A stretch of DNA of 57,292 nucleotides. It comes from Seleniivibrio sp. Its GTDB lineage: Bacteria > Chrysiogenota > Deferribacteres > Deferribacterales > Geovibrionaceae. Both the position numbers and the translations under genes were made by a program. Under the pieces are notes generated by a model. That model did not search any database, was not told the DNA's origin, and saw only the letters and a list, made by a program, of their open reading frames with translations. Positions within the stretch are counted from its first letter, which is position 1, and each line of letters begins with the position of its first letter. The stretch is taken from the NCBI RefSeq assembly GCF_021209385.1, contig NZ_JAJOIL010000014.1, positions 1 to 57,292 on the forward strand, given 5' to 3'. Below are positions 16,785 through 25,585 of the stretch, piece by piece.

Positions 16785-17198
16785 CTATTTAACGATTATT
16801 TTAGCTGGTTTATCCGTCTTTTTAATCTTGTAATAAACGTACGGGGCATACCATTCGTTTGAGCATGCTGTCGGCTCCGCATAAACGACAATGGACTTTT
16901 CGGTTTCGTCAATGCGGTATACCTTTATACATGAATCGCCGGCAGCCTTGCCGAAATATGCCACCAGAAGTGAAAAATTTTCATAGTCGAACGGCTGAGT
17001 ATTTTTATTGATAATAGCCCTTGCTCTGTGGAAAGCATTGTATTCCTCATCTGAATTGAATATCTTAACACCATAAACAGGACGTCCCACAGGGGCGAAA
17101 CCGTTGACCTTTTCAAACGAAGTGAGCGAGCTTCTGTCGCCCATGGCAAACGCAATGACGGCTGTGAAAATTAATATTGATATAATTATGGTTTTCAT
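16785..17198 (-). CDS. Secreted protein with PrcB-like C-terminal domain
   Basis: The 137-residue protein starts with a signal peptide (about residues 1-18, ending IAFA). Its second half has the beta-rich pattern of PrcB_C domains (YENFSLLVAYFG, later VYYKIKKTDKPAKIIV) and two cysteines that could form a disulfide (GDSC, TACS). PrcB was named from the protease complex of Treponema denticola. The gene is divergent from a secreted trypsin-like protease, with about 80 bp between, so it may be a partner or modulator of that enzyme; this is inferred from position only. The ribosome binding site is weak (GGTG). Confidence 0.6.
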   Translation of the reverse strand: MKTIIISILIFTAVIAFAMGDRSSLTSFEKVNGFAPVGRPVYGVKIFNSDEEYNAFHRARAIINKNTQPFDYENFSLLVAYFGKAAGDSCIKVYRIDETEKSIVVYAEPTACSNEWYAPYVYYKIKKTDKPAKIIVK

Positions 17199-17280
17199 GT
17201 CACACCATTGAGGTATTAATTACTTTGTAGTAGCATACTAATATGATAATATCACGACAAAACAGTTCACGAGGTCGTTT

Positions 17281-18705
17281 ATGATTACAAAATTTAAATT
17301 GTTGATTCTTGCAGCGTTTCTGTTTGTATCTGTTTTTTCTGCTTCGGCGGCAGATGTTACCGCAAAAATTATAGGCGGAACTACAGTTTCGAGCGGAGCT
17401 TACCCGTTTATGGTTGCGATTCTCGATACCACAGGCGGTACGACAGATTATAGCCAGCAGTTTTGCGGAGGAACCCTCATTGATTCACAATGGGTCATGA
17501 CAGCGGCACACTGTATGGTAAAATTAAAAGATTACACAATTTCTTCCAATATGAGTAAGCTTCGAGTTCTCGCAGGAACAAACACACTTTCAACGACAAC
17601 CATAAGTTCTGGAACAAAAGTTAGCGTTTCAGCGGTTTATGTGCACGAAAGTTACAACAGCGTGACATTTAACAACGACATCGCACTCATTAAGCTCAGT
17701 ACACCGCTTAGTGTTGATGCCATCGATGCTCTCTCGTCGTCCACATACCCCGGATTTTCAACCGATGATCTGGCAACTGTTGCAGGATGGGGTACAACTA
17801 CTTCTCCTGAACCGTATTCCTATCCCACAGATCTTATGGAGGTCGATGTTCCTGTTGTTTCAAACGCAACATGCAGCGGCAGCTACAGCAACATCACCTC
17901 TAATATGCTTTGTGCCGGTTATCCTGAAGGCGGGAAAGATTCCTGTTCGGGTGACAGCGGTGGACCTCTGTTCGTTCAGGACGGATCCAACTATATAGTT
18001 ATCGGTGTCGTCAGTAACGGTAACGGCTGCGCTTTAGCAGGTTTTTACGGCATCTATACCAGAGTTTCCCAGTATACCTCATGGATAGAAGGAAAGATGA
18101 GCGGTACACCAGCAGACAGTGAAACTGACCCTGGTTCAACGCCAGATATTTCGGATATCCCTACCTCTGGAAGCGCAAGTGAAATAGACACCAATATAGA
18201 GGATGAAGTTTACTATAATTTATCAGGAAGTCAGTTAATGGGGTTTGGGGTGGTTGGGTCAACATTCTTATCTCAAACAGTTCATAATGAAAGTGCTTCT
18301 ATAAATAATTATAACATTTTTGCCTCTATTGATTTCACTAGTACACTAACTGTTGGTAACAGCTCCATTGTTGCTTTATATCTGCCCGGAATGGATATTT
18401 CAAAAGTTAATCTGTTTAAATGTGAAGATAACATGATTAATTGTTCTTCCATTTCTGTTCAACGAGATAGTAATGAACATTTAATATGGTATTACGTTGA
18501 AGACGGTGGAACTTATGATACTGATGGTCTTGTTAATGGCGTCATAGTTGACCCTGTTTATGTAGGCTTGAGTACTGACAATAATTCAAGTTCCGGCGGC
18601 GGAGGAGGAGGCGGATGTTCCGCATCCAGAGACGGTTCGCCTGTTGCACTGATTCTTATGTTTGTTGTTGGCGGAATATACCTGATACGCAGAAGAAGAG
18701 CTTAA
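17281..18705 (+). CDS. Secreted trypsin-like serine protease (S1) with C-terminal Gly/Cys-TM-Arg sorting tail
   Basis: The 474-residue protein has a signal peptide (about residues 1-23) and a short propeptide before the activation site KIIGG. The catalytic triad is His77 (TAAHC), Asp133 (NNDIALI) and Ser226 (GDSGGP). Asp220 stands where Asp189 gives trypsin its Lys/Arg preference, and cysteines match chymotrypsin-fold disulfides. Residues 270-430 form an extra domain. The end is a poly-Gly stretch, a Cys, a hydrophobic helix (about residues 453-469) and RRRR, the three-part signal of GlyGly-CTERM/MYXO-CTERM-type surface proteins. The enzyme is probably exported and then anchored or trimmed by an intramembrane sortase. 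Codon use in 18220-18560 is noticeably more AT-rich than in the protease part. Confidence 0.9.
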   Translation: MITKFKLLILAAFLFVSVFSASAADVTAKIIGGTTVSSGAYPFMVAILDTTGGTTDYSQQFCGGTLIDSQWVMTAAHCMVKLKDYTISSNMSKLRVLAGTNTLSTTTISSGTKVSVSAVYVHESYNSVTFNNDIALIKLSTPLSVDAIDALSSSTYPGFSTDDLATVAGWGTTTSPEPYSYPTDLMEVDVPVVSNATCSGSYSNITSNMLCAGYPEGGKDSCSGDSGGPLFVQDGSNYIVIGVVSNGNGCALAGFYGIYTRVSQYTSWIEGKMSGTPADSETDPGSTPDISDIPTSGSASEIDTNIEDEVYYNLSGSQLMGFGVVGSTFLSQTVHNESASINNYNIFASIDFTSTLTVGNSSIVALYLPGMDISKVNLFKCEDNMINCSSISVQRDSNEHLIWYYVEDGGTYDTDGLVNGVIVDPVYVGLSTDNNSSSGGGGGGGCSASRDGSPVALILMFVVGGIYLIRRRRA

Positions 18706-18720
18706 CTCTTTCAGATACAG

Positions 18721-18749
18721 AAAAAGGCAGCCGCTTAGCTGCCTTTTTT
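18721..18749. terminator. Bidirectional terminator between protease and flavodiiron genes
   Basis: AAAAAGGCAGC pairs perfectly with GCTGCCTTTTT around CGCTTA. It lies between the convergent protease and flavodiiron genes and has A and T runs on both sides. Confidence 0.92.
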
Positions 18750-18767
18750 AATTGCTTCTTATGTCTT

Positions 18768-19979
18768 TTATTGAGCTTCCAGAACCTGCATACCGAAGTC
18801 TCTGCCCCATTGATAAGCGTCCCTGAGCTCATGCTCAGACGGTGTCATCTTAACCTTGAACGAGGGCAGAGGAGTCTTCATGCGCATGGTCTTCATTATA
18901 TCCTCTGAGACCTTAACGCCTTCGCCGCTCCAGCCGTATGAGCCGAAACATCCGCCCAGTCTGTTCACAACGTTCAGAACTACAAAGTATGAGAACAGTT
19001 CAAGTACCGGGTGCGGAGCCTTCGCGTTGAGTGTCGGTGTACCGATAAGCACGCCGTGGGATATTTCTATGGAATCAATTAATGTCATTATGTCAGTTGT
19101 GGCGGAATCATACATATCAACGCGGACGCCGACCTCTTCGATTCCTGCGCGTATCTGGTCTGCCAGCTTTTTGGTGTTGCCGTATGCTGTGGCATAAACC
19201 AGCGTGACCTGGCGTGTTGTCATGTTCTTATAGTATCTGGCGGCGGACTTTTCATAGAAATCCATGTAAAAGTCAATATCCTCAACCAGAATTGGACCGT
19301 GGGAAGGGCAGACCATGTCAATTTTCAGTCCTTCGATCTTTTGAAGAGCCTTGGTTATATGTTCCTTATAGGGTCGCATGATCATGGAGTAGTAGAAGCG
19401 GAACGCTTCTTTTGCCGTTTCCTTTTCCGCTATGTCCTTGTTCAGCAGTATCTCGTCTTTCGGACAGTAATGCGCACCGAGAAAGTCGCAGGGAAAGAGC
19501 ATTGCTTCTTCCACAAGATAGGTGAACATAGTGTCCGGCCAGTGCAGGAAAGGAGTATGGAAGAAACGAAGCGTCTTTCCGCCGAGATCTATAACATCCT
19601 CATCTCCTACGGCTCTTCCTTTGAAGTCACGGTTGACGATATTCTCAACGAAGGTCTTTGCCGTTTTGGAATAGATAACTTCCATATCGGGGTTGAGATC
19701 AAGCAGAGTGGGCAGTGCGCCGGAGTGATCCGGTTCGTTGTGGTTCAGAATGATGTAATCAATCTTGCTCACAGGCACGATCTCTTCTATTCTGGCGATG
19801 TATTCCTTCTGAAAATTAAGCTTACAGGCTTCTATCAGAGCTGTTTTCTCTTTGCCTATAACCAGATAGCTGTTATATGTCGTTCCGTGTTCCGTGGGGA
19901 TAACTATGTCGAAAATCTCGAGCTCCGGATCTTTTACGCCGACCCAGTAAATATCCTTTTTCAGCAGAGTAGCATGCAT
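18768..19979 (-). CDS. Flavodiiron protein (FprA/ROO-type oxygen or nitric oxide reductase)
   Basis: This 403-residue class A flavodiiron protein has a metallo-beta-lactamase-like diiron domain (residues 1-245) and a flavodoxin domain (about 253-395). All diiron ligands are in place: His80, Glu82, Asp84 and His85 in HNEPDHSG, His146, Asp165 and His227. The flavodoxin FMN loop is YATAYGNTKKLA. These enzymes reduce O2 to water, or NO to N2O, with electrons from rubredoxin, protecting anaerobes. The rubredoxin gene lies directly upstream on the same strand, with a hairpin terminator between them. A good TTGGAGGAAA ribosome binding site precedes the ATG. Confidence 0.96.
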   Translation of the reverse strand: MHATLLKKDIYWVGVKDPELEIFDIVIPTEHGTTYNSYLVIGKEKTALIEACKLNFQKEYIARIEEIVPVSKIDYIILNHNEPDHSGALPTLLDLNPDMEVIYSKTAKTFVENIVNRDFKGRAVGDEDVIDLGGKTLRFFHTPFLHWPDTMFTYLVEEAMLFPCDFLGAHYCPKDEILLNKDIAEKETAKEAFRFYYSMIMRPYKEHITKALQKIEGLKIDMVCPSHGPILVEDIDFYMDFYEKSAARYYKNMTTRQVTLVYATAYGNTKKLADQIRAGIEEVGVRVDMYDSATTDIMTLIDSIEISHGVLIGTPTLNAKAPHPVLELFSYFVVLNVVNRLGGCFGSYGWSGEGVKVSEDIMKTMRMKTPLPSFKVKMTPSEHELRDAYQWGRDFGMQVLEAQ

Positions 19980-20006
19980 ATTTCCTCCAAGAAAAATAAG
20001 TGAAAA

Positions 20007-20038
20007 AAAGCCGCCGTAACAGTTTGCGCGGCGGCTTT
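20007..20038 (-). terminator. Intercistronic terminator between rubredoxin and flavodiiron genes
   Basis: AAAGCCGCCG (20007-20016) pairs perfectly with CGGCGGCTTT (20029-20038). On the minus strand it is followed by seven T, a full intrinsic terminator. It lies between genes expected to be co-expressed, so it may act as a partial terminator, or the flavodiiron gene may be read by leakage or from a promoter of its own. Confidence 0.88.
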
Positions 20039-20043
20039 ATTTC

Positions 20044-20205
20044 TTAGTCCTGATAAGCCTCAAAGCTGTCTTTGCCTACGCCGCATTCGGGGCAGACCCA
20101 GTCTTCGGGGATATCTTCAAAAGCTGTACCGGGGTCGATACCGCCATCGGGGTCGCCCACTTCAGGGTCATAAATCCAGCCGCAGATTGTGCAGATATAC
20201 TTCAT
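20044..20205 (-). CDS. Rubredoxin
   Basis: This 53-residue iron protein has the two Cys-x2-Cys pairs of rubredoxin (Cys5/Cys8 and Cys38/Cys41) binding one iron, and the usual aromatic core ([22 protein letters not shown]). It is a one-electron carrier, here most likely donating to the flavodiiron protein encoded downstream. The start at 20205 is fixed by a perfect AAGGAGG eight bases upstream and the family's MKYICTICG opening. Confidence 0.97.
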   Translation of the reverse strand: MKYICTICGWIYDPEVGDPDGGIDPGTAFEDIPEDWVCPECGVGKDSFEAYQD

Positions 20206-20249
20206 GGTTGCCTCCTTATAATAAGAGTATACTGGTCTTTTTATGCAAG

Positions 20250-21239
20250 TCAAATCTTTTTGATTTCGGTGTTCTTAATACCTATCTTCTTGAGCAGTCG
20301 GTCTTTTATAGTGGTTATCACAAAGTTGTAGTCTTTGTCTGCAAGGTTAAGCTGACCGCCTGCGGATTTCATATGCCCGCCGCCTGTACCAAGTCCTTTG
20401 ACAAGGCTTATAGCCATTCTGCCCACTGCTGTTCTTGTGGATTTCGAGCGCAGGGAGAAGAAACCGCAGTTATCTATCTTTCCAACAACGAATGTCCATT
20501 TTATATCTCTCATGCGAAGCAGAAAATCGCTTGTTTCTGCAATGAGGTCGGCGTTTCGTACCTCGCCCAGATCGCAGAAAATAAGGTTGTCGATTATCTC
20601 TGAACATTCTACAGCTTTTTTCAGATTTTTGAAATAGTATCTGGGGACTTCGGGGTTTTCAATTTTTGTGAGTTTTTTGTGGGAGATATAGGGGAAAATG
20701 TACGACATCATGGCTTTGTCTTCGCAGGTGTTCGTACGCCCCGAACCGACGGTGTCCGTCTTTATTCCATAATAAAGCGCCGTTGCTGTGTCCGTGTCAG
20801 GAATAATATTCAGACGCTTCATATATTCAGTGATGATTGTGCTTGTGCTGCCTGCATTCGGTCTGACATCGTGCAGGCGTATTTCCGAGGTCGTGTGTCT
20901 GTAGTTGTGATGATCGATGACCACATCCACTTTAAACCCTTCCGGTATATAAACGTTTCCTGCTTTTGGCTGGGTATCGACAACGATAAGGTAGTCGTAT
21001 CTTGCGAAGTTCAGTTTTGAAGAACTGTGCATATCTATTTTGCACAAACGCAGGAGTTCACGGTTTTCTGCTCTGCCAACGATACCGTAAAATCCTATTG
21101 TACATCGTTTTTTGAGTTTAGAGGAAAGGATATACTTCATTCCGGTGGCAGCCGCAATGGTATCAGGATCAGGGTTGTTATGGGTGAGTATCAGAACCTT
21201 TCGTTTAGGTTTGATATCTTCTAGTATCCTGTCTATCAT
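20250..21239 (-). CDS. DHH/DHHA1-family phosphoesterase (NrnA-like)
   Basis: The 329-residue protein carries the DHH-family motifs: [13 protein letters not shown] (motif I), VVDTQP (motif II) and the diagnostic IDHHNY (motif III), with a DHHA1 substrate domain ending in [10 protein letters not shown]. Single-protein members of this size degrade nanoRNA or cyclic dinucleotide products such as pApA and pGpG, or convert pAp to AMP, using Mn ions. Which substrate applies here cannot be read from the sequence. It sits 11 bp after a secreted-protein gene and ahead of rubredoxin in a minus-strand run. Confidence 0.92.
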   Translation of the reverse strand: MIDRILEDIKPKRKVLILTHNNPDPDTIAAATGMKYILSSKLKKRCTIGFYGIVGRAENRELLRLCKIDMHSSSKLNFARYDYLIVVDTQPKAGNVYIPEGFKVDVVIDHHNYRHTTSEIRLHDVRPNAGSTSTIITEYMKRLNIIPDTDTATALYYGIKTDTVGSGRTNTCEDKAMMSYIFPYISHKKLTKIENPEVPRYYFKNLKKAVECSEIIDNLIFCDLGEVRNADLIAETSDFLLRMRDIKWTFVVGKIDNCGFFSLRSKSTRTAVGRMAISLVKGLGTGGGHMKSAGGQLNLADKDYNFVITTIKDRLLKKIGIKNTEIKKI

Positions 21240-21250
21240 GATAAAGATTA

Positions 21251-22279
21251 TTACTCCTGTGACGTAAAATCAAGGAGAATATTCCCACCTTCAAGTTTTG
21301 ACGCTGTGAAACCGTATTCTTTCTGTATCCCCTGAAGCTTTTTAAGGAGCATGTCGGGCGAAACGTATATCTCGGCTTCAATATCAAGTGATTTTTCAGC
21401 GAAACCTTTTATGCTGTAGTTGGTTATAAACGTTTTTCTTTTCAGCGCTTCCATGAGGTTCTTGGGGGTTGCAAAGTTGGCGTAGTTCGCAGCCGTCAGA
21501 GTTATTTTTGTCAGTTCCCTGTCAAGAGACGGTGCCGGAATAGCACCCTCGCGAACGGAATAGAGGGCAAGATCCATGGCGCTGTAAATGGCTGATGCTA
21601 CGCATGAAACATCAGATTGTCCTGTGCCTTCGCCGGATGTTTTAACTGCCGGAAACTCCTTTGCCTTGCCGGCGACACGCATACTGACAGTGGCAGAACA
21701 TTTTCCGTCGCCTGAAGTTGTGTCGGCTTTTATATCAAAGAGGTACTGTGCTTTTGAATTCTGAAATGCTTCATAGACCAGATCGGGCATAGAGCTGTCG
21801 GCAACTGTGGAGAGGAAATCCATCTGGTATTTTGTGCTGAACGCATTCTTTTTCAGCGCGTTCGTGATGGCGGCGTTGTTTTCATAGTTGTCGTGGAGTT
21901 CGTCTATGACATAAACAGCGTTATCGGTTCTGGACTTGATCATATATGCAACATCTGAAAGGCTAAGCTTGTCAACATCCGCTATCACCGTATAGGTTAT
22001 GGTTCCGTGGTTATATCTTCTGTCAACTATCTTGTAGCTTCTGATAAATTTAAGATATTCTGATGTTATCTCCGGCATGTCGGAACCTGTCTGTTCATCC
22101 TGCTGTCTGGAGAAATAGTTATAGAGGGCGTTCAGAAGGGCGCTGTTCTTTGCCGAAGTGTCCGCCTGTTTTATGTTGTCGTTCTGAACGGTCACGGTTG
22201 CGGAGCCGTTAACGACCGTCGCATATGCATTTATTGTGAGGAGCAGAACAGCCGCAGCCATTACCAGTAACTTATTCAT
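21251..22279 (-). CDS. Secreted protein of unknown function, FlgT-like N-terminal region
   Basis: The 342-residue protein has a signal peptide (residues 1-19, MNKLLVMAAAVLLLTINAYA). Residues 20-110 have the layout VNGSATVTVQ, then SAKNSALLNALYNYF, then a Tyr-rich strand and ITYTVIADVD. This recalls the N-terminal domain of FlgT and similar periplasmic proteins that begin by processing repeated calls on the gene name as an outer-membrane assembly factor, but the match is by pattern only. The start at 22279 is supported by GGAG six bases upstream and overlaps the end of lptD by eight bases, suggesting coupling. The role is unknown; an envelope function is inferred from lptD. Confidence 0.6.
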   Translation of the reverse strand: MNKLLVMAAAVLLLTINAYATVVNGSATVTVQNDNIKQADTSAKNSALLNALYNYFSRQQDEQTGSDMPEITSEYLKFIRSYKIVDRRYNHGTITYTVIADVDKLSLSDVAYMIKSRTDNAVYVIDELHDNYENNAAITNALKKNAFSTKYQMDFLSTVADSSMPDLVYEAFQNSKAQYLFDIKADTTSGDGKCSATVSMRVAGKAKEFPAVKTSGEGTGQSDVSCVASAIYSAMDLALYSVREGAIPAPSLDRELTKITLTAANYANFATPKNLMEALKRKTFITNYSIKGFAEKSLDIEAEIYVSPDMLLKKLQGIQKEYGFTASKLEGGNILLDFTSQE

Positions 22280-24452
22280 TATTGTCTCCGTTCTCTGTTG
22301 TTGTAGCCGTATACACTGATGATGTGTATTTTCCAAGACCTCTGAGCCCAATAGTCAGCATTACTATATGTTCAACATCGCTGTCGTTGCTGACTGAAAC
22401 GTCTTTTATCTCCGTCTTTCTTTTGTATGTTATACCTGCTTCCCAGCATTCGCTCTTGTAAAGCAGAGTGACTGCATCATCAACAGACGATTCAGCTTTC
22501 CATGAAAGATGATTGTTCCAGCCGGAGCTGGTTCTGCTGTAAGAAAGGTCGTACTTTGGAGTAGTATAGGTCACTGTTCCCTGAATGGTAGTGTTTTTGT
22601 CGTCACTGGTCTCTTTATCGAACGCGTATTTGCCGGAAACTACTATTTTCCCAAGTGATACACTGAGTCTGGTGAGGAGGAAATCTGCATCCTTGTCGTA
22701 GTAGTTGTATTCGTGTTCAAAATAGCTGTAAAACCCGCCTGTAGTTGAAAATTCTACCTTGCTGACAAGAGGCTCATAGCGGTGTTCAGCTCTTGTCATC
22801 TCATAACCCTGAGTGTTTTCAAGTTTTAATGCCCAGTCGGGAGCTTTGAAATAGTTTTTAAGTGAATATGAGTAGTTCTTTGTTTCGTCTATAACATCCT
22901 GATCTATGTAGTCGAAAAGATTCGTCTGGTCGATGTCCGGTGTCTGCACATATCTCAATGTGTTATATATTGAATGGCGAAAACCGTTGTAGTTTTTATA
23001 TATTTCCGCAAAAGCGAACGAGTAGTCTATAGTATACATCTGCCTTGTTATGGAGTCTTCGTCAACATCCAGATATGCTGTGCCGGAGTGTTTGTCGGTG
23101 GTTGGCATAGTAAGGTCATAATTGCTTTCAAAATCGTACCATCTGGTGTAATAACCAGTGATGGATGGTGTGAAAGTACCGATGTATACAGATATGGGCT
23201 TATATAACATCAGACTTGCGTGGTCTCTGGTATAGTCCAGTTTTTTTGTTTCCTTCGTGTCAAGATCATAGTCATATATGAATTTTGTATTTCTGACTTC
23301 GTCGTGAGCTGCGTAATACCTGACATTAACCGGCGCAAACGATATATCTTTTTGTGCAGAGAGTTCAGGGCGCAGATATGTATGCTCTTTAAGGTATGTG
23401 CTTGTGATAGTGTATGACATTACGTCGTTGTATTTAAGTTCTACGTCGCTGTATTTTGTTTCATACTGAAGCTGTAAGCTGTTGTAATAGGTTTCGTCTT
23501 CGTTGTCGTAATCCTGCGCTATTGAATAATCTTCATAATCGTCCTGATAACTGTAATCTGATACCGCTTCAAGATCGACCTTAAGCCTGAGACTGTCGGT
23601 TATGGCTATACTGGACTTGTTATATATGAAGAAACGACCGGAATCCGTTTCAGGACCGGATATATGAGCTTCTTCTGTCGGTGACTTTCTGTCTTTGCCG
23701 ACATACTCGAAATAGTTGTATATCTTTGAATCAGCGCTGGGTGTAAAGCGAAACTCATTGGCGTAGAGAGTGTTTTCATTCTGCGAAAAAGTTGCGGCAA
23801 AAGTTGTATCCTTATCCACGTCGATATTGTAAAAGAATTTCGGCTGAACGAACATTCCCAATGTTGAGCTGTAGCCCATGCTGGGAATAAGAAAGCCTGT
23901 TTCACGCTCGCTCTTTATCGGGTATATAATATAAGGTGAATAAAAGACGGGAACGCTCTTTGCCCAACCCGCCACGTTGAAGGCGGAAAAATAGCCGCCC
24001 ACGTCAATTTTTGCAGAGGACGCGGAGAGCGACCACGCCGGATCATCACCTGAACAGGTGGTAAAAGTGGTGCTGAAAAGCTTATAAGAGTTCTTGCCTG
24101 TTTTGTGAACCTCTTTGGCGGAGAACCAGTTATATGGCTGAACGAAAGCATCCGCATCATAGAACTTTCCGGTTTCCGTTTCGGTGTCGTACTCCATTCT
24201 CTCACAGTCCACTGTTTCGTCTGCTTCCGTCATACGGACGTTTCCGTTCGCTTCCATATATCCTCTGTCCTTATAATAGAGGAGATCGTCAGAAGTGAGC
24301 GTACGCTCGCCCTGGAAAACCTTGACATTACCGGATGCGTGATAGAAGTTCTGGTCGGACGAATCGACATTGTCCGCTTCAATTGTGACATTTTCAGCGG
24401 CATAAGACGACATACAGATGCAGACAATTATAATGGAGAGAATAAGTTTCAC
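22272..24452 (-). CDS. lptD: LPS-assembly protein LptD
   Basis: The 726-residue outer-membrane protein has a signal peptide (ending SSYAA), an OstA/LptA-like periplasmic jellyroll (about residues 20-140: VTIEADNVDSSDQNFYHASG, YMEANGNVRM) and a large beta-barrel of alternating strands to the C-terminus. LptD, with LptE, inserts lipopolysaccharide into the outer leaflet. The conserved barrel-start region YSPYIIYPIKSERETGFLIP is clear. Cysteines are few (one after ETVD, one in TTCSGDDPAW), so disulfide switching as in E. coli may differ. The GTG start at 24452 overlaps the end of folC and follows AGGACAGG. Confidence 0.93.
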   Translation of the reverse strand: MKLILSIIIVCICMSSYAAENVTIEADNVDSSDQNFYHASGNVKVFQGERTLTSDDLLYYKDRGYMEANGNVRMTEADETVDCERMEYDTETETGKFYDADAFVQPYNWFSAKEVHKTGKNSYKLFSTTFTTCSGDDPAWSLSASSAKIDVGGYFSAFNVAGWAKSVPVFYSPYIIYPIKSERETGFLIPSMGYSSTLGMFVQPKFFYNIDVDKDTTFAATFSQNENTLYANEFRFTPSADSKIYNYFEYVGKDRKSPTEEAHISGPETDSGRFFIYNKSSIAITDSLRLKVDLEAVSDYSYQDDYEDYSIAQDYDNEDETYYNSLQLQYETKYSDVELKYNDVMSYTITSTYLKEHTYLRPELSAQKDISFAPVNVRYYAAHDEVRNTKFIYDYDLDTKETKKLDYTRDHASLMLYKPISVYIGTFTPSITGYYTRWYDFESNYDLTMPTTDKHSGTAYLDVDEDSITRQMYTIDYSFAFAEIYKNYNGFRHSIYNTLRYVQTPDIDQTNLFDYIDQDVIDETKNYSYSLKNYFKAPDWALKLENTQGYEMTRAEHRYEPLVSKVEFSTTGGFYSYFEHEYNYYDKDADFLLTRLSVSLGKIVVSGKYAFDKETSDDKNTTIQGTVTYTTPKYDLSYSRTSSGWNNHLSWKAESSVDDAVTLLYKSECWEAGITYKRKTEIKDVSVSNDSDVEHIVMLTIGLRGLGKYTSSVYTATTTENGDNNE

Positions 24453-25585
24453 AGCCTGTCCTTGAGCAGTATTTCTCTGACCGCTGCACAAAGATACAGC
24501 GAACCGCATACGAGTATATCAGTATTTCCTGTAAGTTCAACGGCTAATTTGACAGCGTCCCGGACATTTGAGAGCTTCGTAGCTTTAACATTTAAGTCAT
24601 TAATATCAATGCTTCTTTCATTTCCGGGTATCTGTGTTACTATTATTTGAGATGCCACATTTCCCAGTATATTTATGTGCTTTACAGCGTTTCTTTCCTT
24701 AGTGCATGAAAAGATCACAATCGGGTTTTTACCTTTATAATGCTGTAAAAGTCTGTTAAGTCCGTCTTCGTTATGCGCACCGTCAAGAACAAATCTGCCG
24801 AACCGTTCCATCCTGCACATAGGCAGTTTCAGATTTTCAGGCATACCGCCTTTTTCAATATAGTCGCAGACTGCTTCCGCCAGTCTGAGGTTGTTTGAGT
24901 AGGGGTCTTCAAAACCACGGTAAGGTTCTTCGGAATACTGAGGTTCTATGATGGTCTTATCTGAAAACTCTTCATAGACGTGGCTTCTGACCTGTTCAGT
25001 GTTTCTGCCAAGGAAAAAAACCGGATTGGTTTTGATTATCGCTAGCTTTTCGTTGGCAATGGAAATGATATTGTTGCCCAGAAACTCCGTGTGATCCATT
25101 GAGATGCTTGTTATTACAGGTATCTTGCTGTTCAGAATATTTGTGGAGTCGAACCGTCCGCCAAGTCCCGTTTCAATAACGGCAGTGTCTATGCTCTGTT
25201 CCTTATAATAAAAGAACGCCATAAGTGTAAGTGTTTCAAAATAGGACAGGGTATGCTTGATAACAGATTGTTCGACAGCGGAGAATATCCTGTTGAAATC
25301 GACCTGTGGGATGTCCTCGTCGTTCAGTTTTATTCGTTCCCTTACATTTAATATATGGGGAGAGGTGAACAGTCCTGTTGTGTGTCCCCTGTGGCGGAGT
25401 ATCTGGTCGATAAAATAAGACGTGCTGCCTTTCCCGTTTGTACCTGCTATGTGTATGACGTTTTTTGCGATATTATCACACAGACCCAGTTCTGTTGCCG
25501 CATTTTTGATACGGTTAAGGGTGAGTTCAAGATTTTTGAACTCACCGCGTTGTCTGAAAAATGATTCAAATAGAGAGTGAGGCAT
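24449..25585 (-). CDS. folC: Folylpolyglutamate synthase / dihydrofolate synthase FolC
   Basis: The 378-residue Mur-ligase-family enzyme adds glutamate to folates, and probably also to dihydropteroate. The P-loop is HIAGTNGKGSTSYF (about residues 45-58). ETGLGGRFDSTN and SMDHTEFLG are the family signatures, and the C-terminal domain has FVLDGAHNEDG. It shares one base with accD upstream, and lptD starts four bases before its stop, so the three are tightly linked. The accD-folC neighbourhood is widespread in bacteria. Confidence 0.96.
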   Translation of the reverse strand: MPHSLFESFFRQRGEFKNLELTLNRIKNAATELGLCDNIAKNVIHIAGTNGKGSTSYFIDQILRHRGHTTGLFTSPHILNVRERIKLNDEDIPQVDFNRIFSAVEQSVIKHTLSYFETLTLMAFFYYKEQSIDTAVIETGLGGRFDSTNILNSKIPVITSISMDHTEFLGNNIISIANEKLAIIKTNPVFFLGRNTEQVRSHVYEEFSDKTIIEPQYSEEPYRGFEDPYSNNLRLAEAVCDYIEKGGMPENLKLPMCRMERFGRFVLDGAHNEDGLNRLLQHYKGKNPIVIFSCTKERNAVKHINILGNVASQIIVTQIPGNERSIDINDLNVKATKLSNVRDAVKLAVELTGNTDILVCGSLYLCAAVREILLKDRL

